Notes: generated by a model not told the origin, from the sequence alone. DNA of 64,000 nucleotides from Frigoribacterium sp. SL97 (GCF_026625765.1 NZ_CP113062.1:558001-622000); one strand, 5' to 3'; positions 42,211 through 50,902 are shown, counted from the first letter of the stretch. Program-made: numbers and translations.

Positions 42211-42376
42211 GCTGCGCTGCGCTGCGCTGCGCTGCGCTGGGCTGCGCCCGCCGGTCCGCCCCCCATCCCTTTTCCCCCGCTCGCCGCCACGAAGCAAACA
42301 CACCGCCATCTTTTTGCGTGGCGGGTTGTTTACTCCGTGGCGGGGTGGCGGGGTGGCGGGGTGGCGGGGTGGCGGG
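42211..42376. repeat. repeat-rich intergenic region before luxS
   Basis: Three different repeats in one 170-bp stretch: GCTGC units at 42211-42245; a palindrome (family F) at 42284-42344 with CCGCCAC twice in each arm and a T-rich centre; and five 8-bp GTGGCGGG units at 42337-42376. The whole gap, 42208-42533, has no gene. TAGGGT at 42448-42453 could be the luxS -10. Confidence 0.88.
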
Positions 42377-42533
42377 ACGAGCGGCCGAGCGGCGGGGCAG
42401 CGGGCCTCATGCGGGGTCACACTCCGACCGGCGCGGAGGGAATGTCCTAGGGTCGACAGGGCGTTGGGACGCACAGATCGGTGCAGAGACCGAGGTGCCT
42501 CCCGCGCCCCGTCCGCACCCCGAAGGGACCATC

Positions 42534-43001
42534 GTGACCCAGCCCAAGATGAACGTCGAGTCGTTCAACCTCGACCACCGCACCGTCGCCGCGCCCTACG
42601 TGCGCGTCGCCGACCAGAAGACGTTGCCGCACGGCGACGTCATCACCAAGTTCGACGTCCGGTTCACGCAACCGAACGAGGCTCACCTCGACATGGCGTC
42701 GGTCCACTCGCTCGAGCACCTCTTCGCCGAGCACTCCCGCAACCGCTCCGGCGACGTCATCGACTTCTCGCCGATGGGCTGCCAGACCGGTTTCTACCTG
42801 ATCCTGCAGGGCGACCCCGCGATGGACGACGTCCTGTCGCTGATCGAGGGCACCCTCACCGACATCACCACCGCGACCGAGGTCCCCGCGGCCAACGAGG
42901 TCCAGTGCGGCTGGGGTGCCAACCACACGCTCGAGGGTGCCCAGGGCGTCGCCCGCGACTTCCTCGCGGCCCGCGACGAGTGGTCGACCGTCACCCGATG
43001 A
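42534..43001 (+). CDS. luxS: S-ribosylhomocysteine lyase LuxS
   Basis: A 155-residue protein starting at GTG 42534 with an AAGGGA site. Metal ligands H58 and H62 in HSLEH and C125 in VQCGWG, and the catalytic C83 in MGCQTG are present. It splits S-ribosylhomocysteine into homocysteine and DPD, the precursor of autoinducer-2, as part of the activated methyl cycle. It is translationally coupled (ATGA) to the nucleosidase that makes its substrate, which is the natural pairing. Confidence 0.96.
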   Translation: MTQPKMNVESFNLDHRTVAAPYVRVADQKTLPHGDVITKFDVRFTQPNEAHLDMASVHSLEHLFAEHSRNRSGDVIDFSPMGCQTGFYLILQGDPAMDDVLSLIEGTLTDITTATEVPAANEVQCGWGANHTLEGAQGVARDFLAARDEWSTVTR

Positions 43002-43837
43002 GCGGAACGCACGCCGCGCCTCCTGCCGACGGGGTCGCGGCGGTCGCCGTCCCCCCGATCATCGTCGTCGTGGCGATGGCCGACGAGGCGGCGCCGTTCG
43101 TCTCCCGGGCGTCGCGCGTCGACGAGCCGGTCGCCGTCGGCGGGTCGCTGCAGCGGGTCGTCGAGATCGACGGGGTCGAGCTGCTGCTCGTGCAGAGCGG
43201 CATCGGGTTCGTCAACGCCGCCGGAGCGACCACGTCGGCCATCGTGCGGGCCGGCTCGCTTGAGGGTGTCGTGCCGACCGTGATCAGCGCCGGCACCGCT
43301 GCGGGCATGGGCGCCGGCATCGAGATCGGCGACGTCGTCGCGGGCTCTGAGTACGTCAACCTCGACGCCGACGCGCGCGTGTTCGGCTACCGGCTGGGGC
43401 AGGTCCCCGGGATGCCGGCCAGCTTCCACGCCGACGAGTCCCTGATGGAGGCGGCGGTCGCGTACGACACGTCCGTCCCGTCCGACGCGTCGGCCGGCTC
43501 GGGCGAGCCGTCGGCCGGGTCGGACGGCACGTCGGCTGGTCCGTGGGCCGTACGCCCGGGGTTGATCGCGTCGAGCGACGCGTTCATGACCGCCGAGCGC
43601 GTGATCGGCGTGCGCAGCGCCTTCGCCGACGTCGTCGACGTGGACGCCGTCGACATGGAGTCGATGGCGATCGCGCAGACCTGCCACGTCCACCACGTGC
43701 CGTTCGTCTCGGTGCGCGGCATCAGCGACCTCGCCGGTCCGGACGCCCACGACGTGCACGACGAGAACCTCGCCCTGACGGCGGGGCGATCGGCGGACGT
43801 CACGATGCACCTCGTGCGGGCGATCACCGCGCGCTGA
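42998..43837 (+). CDS. methylthioadenosine/S-adenosylhomocysteine nucleosidase
   Basis: A 279-residue PNP/UDP-family nucleosidase: IIVVVAMADEAAPFV start, GIGFVNAAG and TVISAGTAAGMG phosphorylase-like motifs, VVDVDAVDMESMAIAQ (Glu for ribose binding) and SVRGISDLAG (catalytic Asp). It cleaves SAH to S-ribosylhomocysteine, the LuxS substrate. An A/S/G/D-rich insert of about 20 residues lies between FHADESLMEAAVAYD and WAVRPGLIASSDAFM, and a copy of the dispersed motif is at the N-terminus (43024-43035). Overlap with luxS supports one operon. Confidence 0.9.
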   Translation: MSGTHAAPPADGVAAVAVPPIIVVVAMADEAAPFVSRASRVDEPVAVGGSLQRVVEIDGVELLLVQSGIGFVNAAGATTSAIVRAGSLEGVVPTVISAGTAAGMGAGIEIGDVVAGSEYVNLDADARVFGYRLGQVPGMPASFHADESLMEAAVAYDTSVPSDASAGSGEPSAGSDGTSAGPWAVRPGLIASSDAFMTAERVIGVRSAFADVVDVDAVDMESMAIAQTCHVHHVPFVSVRGISDLAGPDAHDVHDENLALTAGRSADVTMHLVRAITAR

Positions 43838-43987
43838 GCGACGGGCTGCGCCGGCCGCGCTGCGCCGGCTGCGCTGCGCTGGCTACCGCGCGGTGCGGCG
43901 CTGCGCGGCGCCGCGCCGCGCCCGCGTCGCCTGGTGACGGCGCCGGCTGCCGTCGCGCTCCTCGGCTGCCAGCCCGCGCCTCCTTCT

Positions 43988-44055
43988 CGATGCACCCGGT
44001 GTCGAACGATGCACCCGCTTGCTCGTGGGTGCATCGTTCGGAGGCGGGTGCATCG
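43988..44055. repeat. 68-bp nested palindrome (family C, copy 2)
   Basis: Arms 43988-44016 and 44027-44055 are complementary apart from a four-base patch. GATGCACCC occurs twice in the left arm and its complement twice in the right, as in the copy at 1334-1393. Confidence 0.9.
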
Positions 44056-44100
44056 GCACGAGCGGCACCGAGCGCATCCACCCCGCTGACGACACGAGCC

Positions 44101-44144
44101 TGAAACACGCGTGCCGTCGCGACGAAACGCGCGTTTCGTACGCT
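44101..44144 (+). promoter_or_regulatory. promoter and 16-bp operator candidate of the purine permease
   Basis: The perfect palindrome CGAAACGCGCGTTTCG (44123-44138) directly precedes a TACGCT -10-like box (44139-44144). TGAAACACGCG at 44101-44111 resembles one half of it. Similar 16-mers occur at the uricase and aminotransferase promoters. Confidence 0.65.
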
Positions 44145-44183
44145 GGCGGCGACCACCCGACATCCCCACGATCAGGAGTCCCG

Positions 44184-45647
44184 ATGTCACAGTCCTCGCC
44201 CGAGTCGCCCGAGTCGCCCGAGCCGCCCGCTTCCCCGGTCGCGACCGCCGGGCCGCCCGAGACGACACACCCCGTCGACCGCGTCCCCCCGCTGCGGAGG
44301 CTCTTCCCACTCGGCCTGCAGCACGTGCTCGCGATGTACGCCGGGGCGGTCGCCGTGCCCCTCATCGTCGGCGGAGCGCTGGTCGGCATGGGCCAGCTCG
44401 AGCCCGGCGACATCGCCTACCTGATCAGCGCCGACCTGTTCGTGGCCGGCATCGCGACGATCGTGCAGTCCGTCGGGTTCTGGCGCTTCGGGGTGCGGCT
44501 GCCCCTGATGCAGGGCTGCACCTTCGCCGCCGTCGGACCGATGATCGTGATCGGTGGCGAGTACGGCATCACGGCCATCTACGGCTCGGTCATCGCGAGC
44601 GGCGTCTTCATGATGCTGCTCGCCCCGTTCTTCTCGAAGCTGGTGCGGTTCTTCCCGCCGATCGTCACGGGCACGGTCATCCTGATCATCGGCGTCTCGC
44701 TCATGGACGTCGCCGCCGGCTGGGTCGGAGGAGGCGCGGGTTCCGACGACTTCGGACGCCCGCTCGACGTCGCCTTCGCGGCGGGCACCCTGCTGCTGAT
44801 CATCCTGATCGAGCGGTTCGCGCCTCCTGCGCTCCGCCGCCTGTCGATCCTGCTGGGGCTCGTCGTCGGCACCCTCGTCGCGTGGCCGTTCGGGCTGACC
44901 GACTGGAGCGGAGTGGGCGAGAGCGCCTGGTTCGGGCTCGCCCTGCCGTTCCACTTCGGGCTGCCGACCTTCCCGGTGAGCGCGATCGTGTCGATGTGCA
45001 TCGTCGGCCTGGTGATCATGACCGAGACCACCGGCGACATCATCGCGGTGGGCGAGATCGTCGACCGCCCGGTGACGCCGCGACGACTGGCCGACGGGCT
45101 GCGGGCCGACGGCCTGTCGACCGTCATCGGCGGCGTCTTCAACACGTTCCCGTACACCGCGTTCGCGCAGAACGTCGGCCTGGTCAGCATCACCGGTGTG
45201 AAGTCGCGGTACGTGGCGACGCTGGCGGGGGGCATCCTCGTGGTGCTCGGGTTGGTGCCCGCGCTCGGGGCCGTCGTCGAGGGCGTGCCCGTGGCGGTGC
45301 TCGGCGGGGCGGGCGTCGCGCTGTTCGGCATGGTCGCAGCGAGCGGCATCCGGACGCTGTCGAAGGTGCGGTTCACGAACTCGAACATCCTGATCGTGGC
45401 GGTTGCGCTGGGCGTGAGCCTGCTGCCGACGGTCAGCCCCGAGATCTACGCGCAGTTCCCGACCTGGTTCACGATCGTCTTCGACTCGGGCATCAGCGCC
45501 GGCGCGATCGTCGCCGTGCTGCTGAACCTGCTGCTCAACTCGCCGCGGATGCAGGCGCGCGACGAGGGTGCGGACCGTGACGTGTCGGCGCACGACGCCG
45601 TGCGCGGGCCCGCGGCACCGGCCGGAGCGACCGAGCGCAAGGGCTGA
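44184..45647 (+). CDS. NCS2-family nucleobase permease (probably xanthine/urate)
   Basis: A 487-residue membrane protein with about 12-14 helices. Starts at ATG 44184 (CAGGAG site) with a ~40-residue proline/serine tail. The core starts FPLGLQHVLAMYAGAVAVPLIVGGAL; the signature QNVGLVSITGVKSRYVA and GAVGP-like segments (QGCTFAAVGPMI, TETTGDIIAVGE) fit the xanthine/uric acid branch (NCS2). It imports purines into the purine-degradation pathway encoded downstream. Two dispersed-motif copies (44727-44740, 44821-44831) are read in frame as variable residues. Confidence 0.93.
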   Translation: MSQSSPESPESPEPPASPVATAGPPETTHPVDRVPPLRRLFPLGLQHVLAMYAGAVAVPLIVGGALVGMGQLEPGDIAYLISADLFVAGIATIVQSVGFWRFGVRLPLMQGCTFAAVGPMIVIGGEYGITAIYGSVIASGVFMMLLAPFFSKLVRFFPPIVTGTVILIIGVSLMDVAAGWVGGGAGSDDFGRPLDVAFAAGTLLLIILIERFAPPALRRLSILLGLVVGTLVAWPFGLTDWSGVGESAWFGLALPFHFGLPTFPVSAIVSMCIVGLVIMTETTGDIIAVGEIVDRPVTPRRLADGLRADGLSTVIGGVFNTFPYTAFAQNVGLVSITGVKSRYVATLAGGILVVLGLVPALGAVVEGVPVAVLGGAGVALFGMVAASGIRTLSKVRFTNSNILIVAVALGVSLLPTVSPEIYAQFPTWFTIVFDSGISAGAIVAVLLNLLLNSPRMQARDEGADRDVSAHDAVRGPAAPAGATERKG

Positions 45648-45751
45648 GCCCGGTCCCGGGCCGGGCCCGGGCTGGCCGGCCGGGGGCTGGACCTGGCCCC
45701 CGGGCTGGCCCGGCCCCGGGCTGGGCTGGCCCGGGCCCAGCCCGCGCTCGC

Positions 45752-45817
45752 GTCGCACCGTCGACTGAACGTCGCACCGCGCATGTCGGCGGTGCGACGT
45801 TCATTCGGTGGTGCGAC
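45752..45817. repeat. 66-bp nested palindrome (family A, copy 3)
   Basis: GTCGCACCG occurs at 45752 and again at 45771, with complementary copies in the right arm ending at 45817. It follows the permease and the convergent xanthine dehydrogenase gene begins its end at 45898, so it may end both transcripts. The preceding 45656-45745 is a GGGCCCGGGCTGG-type low-complexity stretch. Confidence 0.88.
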
Positions 45818-45897
45818 TCGTGGTCCGGTCGCGGCCCCGGCCCGCCCGGCCCCGGCCCGGACGCGGCCCGGACCCGCCCCGCCCCGCTCTGCCCGGC

Positions 45898-48669
45898 TCA
45901 GCGACCGCCGGCGAGGCGCCAGAGGCGGTCGCGCGACATCGGCAGTTCGTGCGGCCGCACGCCGAGGGCGTCGCGGATCGCGTTGGCCAGGGCGGGTGCC
46001 ACCGGGTTGTACGGCGCCTCGCTCATCGACTTGGCGCCGAGCGGACCGAGGTCGTCGTGCGTGGTCGCGAAGTGCACCTCGGTCTGGGGCACGTCCCCGA
46101 ACTTGGGCATCCGGTAGTTGCGGAACGCCGTCGTCAGCACACGACCCTCGTCGTCGAGCATCATCTCTTCGTAGAGGGCCGTGCCGATCGCCTGCGCCGT
46201 GCCGCCCTCGACCTGCCCACGCAGCTGCTCGGGGTTCAGCACGACCCCGGCGTCCGCCGCCTGCACCGAGCGCAGCAGGCGCACCTCGCCGCTCGCCCGG
46301 TCGACGGCGACCTCGAAGCCGTGCACGTTGAACGCCACCGAGCGTGGGGTGCCGTCGTGGGAACCGTCGGCGGTGAGCGGACCGTCGGCCAGCAGCCGGT
46401 CGCCGGACACCAGGACGGTCGCGTCGACACCGGGGCCGACCCGCACCACGACGCCGCCCGCGACCACCTCGGGGGCGGTGCCGGTGTCGACGGCGTGACC
46501 CGCGCCTCCGGCGATCGCCAGCGCGCGGTCGACCATCGCCGCTCGTAGCTTGTGGGCGGCGGCGAGCAGGGCCTTGCCGGCGACGACGACGCCGGCCGAC
46601 CCGTACGCGCCCGTGTCGTACCGGGCCACGTCGGTGTCGGACTGCCGGACGACGACCCGGTCGGGCGTGGTGCCGAGCGCCGAGGCGACGAGCTGGGTGT
46701 GCACGGTCGTCGTCCCGTTGCCGAACTCGGCCGTGCCGACGCCGATGTCGTAGCGGCCGTCGGACAGCAGCTCGATCGAGGTGTCGGCGAAGTGACCGCG
46801 TGGCGGGATCGTCGCGATCATGGCGAGCGCCATGCCGCGCCCGGTGACCCAGGTCGGGCCGACGGGGGCAGGAGGCGCGCCCTCGGGGGCAGGGGACTCC
46901 AGCGCCTGCTCGACCAGGTCGAGGCACTGGTCGAGACCGTAGCTGCCGATCAGCAGATCGCTCTCTTCGTCGGGGTCGGTGACCACCATCGGGTCGCCGG
47001 GGACGATCACGTTGCGGCGGCGCAGCTCGAACGGGTCGATGCCGAGCTCGCGGGCCAGTTCGTCCATCGCGGACTCGACGGCGAAGACGACCTGCCCCAG
47101 CCCGTACCCGCGGAACGCCCCCGAGGGCAGGTTGTTCGTGTAGACCGACTCGGCGTCCACGCGCTTGTTCGGACAGCGGTAGACGCTCGTCGACTCGTGC
47201 ACCGAGTGGTACATGACGCCGACGCCGTGGTTGCCGTAGGCGCCCGTGTCCATCAGCTGGTCGACGTGCAGCGCGGTCAGCACCCCGTCGCTCGTCGCTC
47301 CCACGCGCACGCGGACGCGCATCGGGTGGCGGGTCGGCGCGATCGTGAACTCGTCCTCGCGGGTGAACTCGTACTGCACGGGTCGACCGGTGCGCAGCAC
47401 GGCGAGGGCGACGAGGTCTTCGGTGATGAGCTCTTGCTTGCCCCCGAAACCGCCGCCCACGCGGGCGGCGAAGACCCGGACCTGCTCCTGCGGCAGCCCG
47501 AAGACGTGGGCCAGCTCGTCCCGCACGAGGAACGGCACCTGGCTCGCCGTGCGGACGACGAGGCGCCCGCCGTCGTCGAGCCAGCCGCGTGAGGCGTGCG
47601 TCTCGAGGGCGCCGTGCGAGACGCGCTGTGTGCGCCATGTGCCCTCGACCACCGCGTCCGCCGCCGCCAGACCGGCCTCGACGTCGCCCGTCTCGTCGTG
47701 CATGGCGGCCACGGTGTTGCGCTCGGGGAACGCGATCCGCGACGCCTCGACGGTCTTCTCGCCGTGCAGCAGCGGGGCCCCGGGGGAGCGCGCCGTCTCG
47801 GGGTCGAACACGGCGGGCAACGGTTCGTACTCGACCACGATCGCGGCCAGGGCGTTCGTCGCCGTGCGGACGTCGTCCGCGACGACCGCGGCGACGCGCT
47901 GCCCTCGGAACCGCAGCACGGGGTCGAGGACCAGGCCGTCGTCCGGGTCGTCCTCGCGGTCTTCGTGGCGACCGGTCGAGAACAACGTCGCGGGGGAGTC
48001 GCGGTGGGTCAACACCAGGTGCACGCCGGGCAGCGCCTCGGCGGCACTCGTGTCGATCGAGGTGATGCGGGCGTGGGGGTGCGGGCTGCCGAGCACGGCG
48101 AGGTGCAGCAGCTTCGTCGTGCTGCGGAAGTCGAGCGTGTACGGCTCGCTGCCGGACGCCACGCGCAGGGCCGCCGGGGCCTTCACCGACCGACCGGCCG
48201 CCTCGCCGTCGGCCGGGGCCACCGTGTTCGAGACGCCGCAGATCGCGTCGCCGATCGCCCGGTACCCCGTGCACCGGCACAGGTTGCCCTTCAGGAGGCG
48301 CGGGAGGTCGTCCGCGTCGGCCTCGGTGAACGTCGAGGCCGTCACCACCATGCCGGCCGTGCAGAAGCCGCACTGGAACCCGGCCGCGTCGGCGAACGCC
48401 TGCTGCACGGGGTGGGGGTGCTCGGGGGTGCCGAGACCGGCCGCCGTCGTCACCGCCCGGCCCTCGAGCCGGTGCGCGGGATAGATGCACGAGTGCACGG
48501 GTTCGCCGTCGACCAGCACCGAGCACGCGCCGCAGTCGCCCGCGTCGCAGCCCTTCTTGACCGAGTGGACGCCGTGCTCGCGCAGCACCGTCCGCAGCAC
48601 CTGGCCGGGGTCGACGTCGGCGTCGAGCGGGAGGCCGTCGACCTCGAACGTGACGTGTCTCGGGGTCAT
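45898..48669 (-). CDS. xanthine dehydrogenase, fused 2Fe-2S and molybdopterin-binding subunits
   Basis: A 923-residue protein. The N-terminal 165 residues hold the two 2Fe-2S clusters: C41, C46, C49 and C61 (CDAGDCGACS, HSC) and C100, C103, C131, C133 (CGFCTAG, CRCTGYR). The remainder is the molybdenum domain (FRGQRVAAVVADD, GGGFGGKQELITE, QVVFAVESAMDELARELGIDP, GTTTVHTQLVASALG). Many organisms encode these as separate chains; here they are fused and the FAD subunit is separate. It oxidises hypoxanthine/xanthine to urate. Starts at ATG 48669, overlapping the stop of the FAD subunit gene. Confidence 0.95.
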   Translation of the reverse strand: MTPRHVTFEVDGLPLDADVDPGQVLRTVLREHGVHSVKKGCDAGDCGACSVLVDGEPVHSCIYPAHRLEGRAVTTAAGLGTPEHPHPVQQAFADAAGFQCGFCTAGMVVTASTFTEADADDLPRLLKGNLCRCTGYRAIGDAICGVSNTVAPADGEAAGRSVKAPAALRVASGSEPYTLDFRSTTKLLHLAVLGSPHPHARITSIDTSAAEALPGVHLVLTHRDSPATLFSTGRHEDREDDPDDGLVLDPVLRFRGQRVAAVVADDVRTATNALAAIVVEYEPLPAVFDPETARSPGAPLLHGEKTVEASRIAFPERNTVAAMHDETGDVEAGLAAADAVVEGTWRTQRVSHGALETHASRGWLDDGGRLVVRTASQVPFLVRDELAHVFGLPQEQVRVFAARVGGGFGGKQELITEDLVALAVLRTGRPVQYEFTREDEFTIAPTRHPMRVRVRVGATSDGVLTALHVDQLMDTGAYGNHGVGVMYHSVHESTSVYRCPNKRVDAESVYTNNLPSGAFRGYGLGQVVFAVESAMDELARELGIDPFELRRRNVIVPGDPMVVTDPDEESDLLIGSYGLDQCLDLVEQALESPAPEGAPPAPVGPTWVTGRGMALAMIATIPPRGHFADTSIELLSDGRYDIGVGTAEFGNGTTTVHTQLVASALGTTPDRVVVRQSDTDVARYDTGAYGSAGVVVAGKALLAAAHKLRAAMVDRALAIAGGAGHAVDTGTAPEVVAGGVVVRVGPGVDATVLVSGDRLLADGPLTADGSHDGTPRSVAFNVHGFEVAVDRASGEVRLLRSVQAADAGVVLNPEQLRGQVEGGTAQAIGTALYEEMMLDDEGRVLTTAFRNYRMPKFGDVPQTEVHFATTHDDLGPLGAKSMSEAPYNPVAPALANAIRDALGVRPHELPMSRDRLWRLAGGR

Positions 48670-49601
48670 CGCGCGCCTCCGGGGGTCGTGGTGGTGGGCG
48701 GCGTCCGCCTCGCGCGGGCGGCCGCGCTGCGCGGGTCGTGGGTCGACTCGCGCACGGGTCGCACCGGTGCGTCGGTGGCGGGCCGTCCGAGCTCGACCCG
48801 CAGCTCGTCGGCGAAGCGGGCGCTCATCGCGCGGCGCCAGTCGGGGTCTCCGTGGGGGTCGGAGTACCAGCAGTCGATGCGGCCGAGAGCGTCCGCCAGG
48901 GCCCGCTCGCCGGGCACCTCGTCGAAGCGCAGCTGGACGGGACGGGTCGTCCCCGCCGTGATCGTGACCACGAAGTCGCCGTCGAGGCCGAGCCGGGCCG
49001 TGACCAGCGTGCCCGAGCGGCCCAGGGGGCTCAGCGAGATGCGCCGGAACCCGGTGCGGGAGCGCAGGGACCCGAGCGGCACCTCGAGGGCGCGCAGCAC
49101 CTCACCCGGCTCGAGGGTGGTCTGCACCACTCCGGTGACGAAGGTGGACACGGGCTCGCGGCGCTCGCCACCGTCGGCCGTCCAGACGACGGCCGTGGCG
49201 TCGAGCGTGGCCATCAGCGACGTCATGGCGCCGGCCGGCAGCCCGAGGGCGACGTTGCCGCCGACCGTCGCGACGTTCCAGATCTTGAACGAGGCGAGCA
49301 AGGAGTTCGCGCACTGGTCGACGAGCGGGTGGGCGACCCAGTCGTCGTCGGCGGGCAGCCGCAGCAGCTCGGCGATGGTGCAGGTGGCGGCGACGCGGAG
49401 GACGTCGCCACCGCCGTCGACGTCGACTCCGCGCTCGACCGGCGTCCACCCGAGCGAGGTCAGGTCGACCAGGCCGGTCAGCCCGGGCTGCCGCTCCGAG
49501 AACAGCCACGTGCCGCCGCCGAGGGGGCGCTCGCCGGGCGCGAAGACGATCTCGTCGCGGCGTGAGGGGGTGCGGATCTCGCGAACGGTGGTCAGGTCCA
49601 T
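48666..49601 (-). CDS. xanthine dehydrogenase FAD-binding subunit
   Basis: A 311-residue protein starting at ATG 49601 (MDLTTVREI). It matches the CO-dehydrogenase/xanthine-dehydrogenase FAD domain: GGGTWLFSERQ, ATCTIAELLR, NSLLASFKIWNVATVGGNVALGLPAGAMTSLM (FAD loop) and the C-terminal domain. It passes electrons from the iron-sulfur clusters to NAD or another acceptor. Coupled (ATGA) to the fused subunit. The C-terminus has a basic low-complexity tail. Confidence 0.93.
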   Translation of the reverse strand: MDLTTVREIRTPSRRDEIVFAPGERPLGGGTWLFSERQPGLTGLVDLTSLGWTPVERGVDVDGGGDVLRVAATCTIAELLRLPADDDWVAHPLVDQCANSLLASFKIWNVATVGGNVALGLPAGAMTSLMATLDATAVVWTADGGERREPVSTFVTGVVQTTLEPGEVLRALEVPLGSLRSRTGFRRISLSPLGRSGTLVTARLGLDGDFVVTITAGTTRPVQLRFDEVPGERALADALGRIDCWYSDPHGDPDWRRAMSARFADELRVELGRPATDAPVRPVRESTHDPRSAAARARRTPPTTTTPGGAR

Positions 49602-49753
49602 GGGAGACCCCACTCTGCACGACCGGGGTTTCGAGCATGTGTCGGCTCGCTCGGCGTCGAACGACCGGCCCCGGCGCGGAGCCGCCGACACCGCAGCCGC
49701 GTCGGGTCAAGGGCCGGGACGGGAGCCGGGGCCGCGGCGAGGGCCGGGGACGG

Positions 49754-49862
49754 GGTCGCACCACCGTCGTGTCGTCGAACCACGCTCGCGGGTGGTTCCA
49801 CGACGCGGACGTGGTGCGAGCGGACGCGGACGTGGTGCGAGCGGACGCGGACGTGGTGCGAG
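49754..49862. repeat. palindrome (family B, copy 3) with a tandemly triplicated arm
   Basis: Left arm GGTCGCACCACCGTCGTGTCGTCGAACCAC (from 49754) pairs with GGTGGTTCCACGACGCGGACGTGGTGCGAG (49791-49820). The last part of the right arm is then repeated twice more as CGGACGCGGACGTGGTGCGAG (49821-49841 and 49842-49862). It lies between the divergent xanthine dehydrogenase and uraD genes. The gap 49602-49970 holds no other gene; a dispersed 13-mer is at 49910-49922. Confidence 0.9.
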
Positions 49863-49970
49863 CGGCCACCCGCCGGGGCGCGCCTGGGTGCCGCGTCGCC
49901 GGACGCCCGGGAGGCGCGGGTCGGCCAGCCGTGCCCGTCGCCTCGGGGCACCGTCGCTAGGGTGTGCGTC

Positions 49971-50579
49971 ATGATCGAGCTCGACGACGCCACCCTGCGT
50001 TCGCACCTGCTGGCCGCCCTGAACGTCGAGCGGTGGGCCGACGACGTCGCCGCGCAGTCGCCGTTCGCCGACGCCGACGCCCTGATCACGGTCGCGGCCG
50101 CCGCGGCGACGCCGCTCAGCGCCGCCGAGATCGACGAGGCGATGGCACACCACCCGCGGATCGGCGAGAAGCCGGTCGGCGACGGGGCCGCCCAGGAGTT
50201 CAGCCGACGCGAGCAGGGTTCGGCGGCCGACGCCGACGACGAGACCCTCGCGCAGCTGCTGGTCGAGGGCAACGCGGCGTACGAGCAGCGCTTCGACCGG
50301 GTGTTCCTGATCCGTGCCGCCGGTCGGAGCCGGGCCGAGATCGTGGGCGAGCTGCACCGGCGACTCGGGCTCGACGACGACACCGAACGGCGGATCGTCG
50401 GGGCGGAGCTGCGCGACATCGCCCTGCTGCGGTTGCAGTCGACCTTCGCCGAGTCGGCACCCACCGGGTCGGCACCCGCCGGGTCGGCACCTGCCGGGTC
50501 GGCGTCCGCCGAGTCGGCACCCGCCGGATCGGCACCCGCCGGGTCGGTGTCCGCCGACCACGACGAGGCCCGAGCATGA
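49971..50579 (+). CDS. uraD: OHCU decarboxylase
   Basis: A 202-residue protein. Starts at ATG 49971, seven bases after TAGGGT (49958-49963), so probably leaderless. The conserved AHHPRIGEKP holds the catalytic histidine/arginine region, followed by EFSRREQGSAA and FDRVFLIRAAGRS. It decarboxylates 2-oxo-4-hydroxy-4-carboxy-5-ureidoimidazoline to (S)-allantoin. After residue ~160 there is a non-family tail of seven 5-residue units (SAPAG-like), encoded by nearly identical 15-bp repeats. The stop overlaps uraH (ATGA). Confidence 0.93.
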   Translation: MIELDDATLRSHLLAALNVERWADDVAAQSPFADADALITVAAAAATPLSAAEIDEAMAHHPRIGEKPVGDGAAQEFSRREQGSAADADDETLAQLLVEGNAAYEQRFDRVFLIRAAGRSRAEIVGELHRRLGLDDDTERRIVGAELRDIALLRLQSTFAESAPTGSAPAGSAPAGSASAESAPAGSAPAGSVSADHDEARA

Positions 50580-50902
50580 GCCACGTCACGACGCACGTCC
50601 TCGACGCCGCACTGGGTCGCCCGGCCGCCGACGTCCCCGTCGCCCTCTACGACGCGCGGGGCACCGAACTCGCCACCGGCGTCACGAACGCCGACGGGCG
50701 CGTGCCCGAACTCGGCCCGGACGCCCTGCCCGCCGCCGACTACCGACTGGTCTTCGAGACCGCCGCCTACTTCGCGGCGGCCGGGCGTGACACGTTCTAC
50801 CCGCGGGTGACCATCGACTTCACCCTCGCCGACGAGTCGAGCCACTACCACGTGCCCGTGCTGCTCAGCCCGTTCGCGTACTCGACCTACCGCGGCAGCT
50901 GA
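50576..50902 (+). CDS. uraH: hydroxyisourate hydrolase
   Basis: A 108-residue transthyretin-like enzyme: THVLDAALGRPAADVPVALY at the start, the conserved FFPRVTI-like FYPRVTIDF, HYHVPVLLSPFAYSTYRGS with the C-terminal YRGS tetrapeptide typical of the family. It hydrolyses 5-hydroxyisourate to OHCU, which UraD then uses. It is coupled to uraD and converges with the deaminase gene. Confidence 0.96.
   Translation: MSHVTTHVLDAALGRPAADVPVALYDARGTELATGVTNADGRVPELGPDALPAADYRLVFETAAYFAAAGRDTFYPRVTIDFTLADESSHYHVPVLLSPFAYSTYRGS

Larger units (their letters stand above)
43838..44183. other. 346-bp intergenic stretch between the nucleosidase and permease genes
   Basis: No gene. GCGCTGCGC-type simple repeats occupy 43838-43925; the family C palindrome is at 43988-44055; a TGAAACACGCG element and the CGAAACGCGCGTTTCG operator candidate precede the permease promoter. 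Confidence 0.6.

Noticed and set aside
42211..42376. GCTGC and GTGGCGGG repeats as a replication origin or iteron set
   Set aside because: No DnaA boxes, rep gene or A/T-rich region is close; they are simple tandem repeats in a gap.
45446..48526. Alternative minus-strand frame of about 1026 codons overlapping the xanthine dehydrogenase and permease genes
   Set aside because: Arginine/proline-rich shadow of the xanthine dehydrogenase, which has intact cluster-binding and molybdenum motifs in another frame.
1334..49862. Palindromic repeats as a CRISPR array or integron attC sites
   Set aside because: They are scattered singly between genes, have no regular spacing or spacers, and no cas or integrase gene is present.
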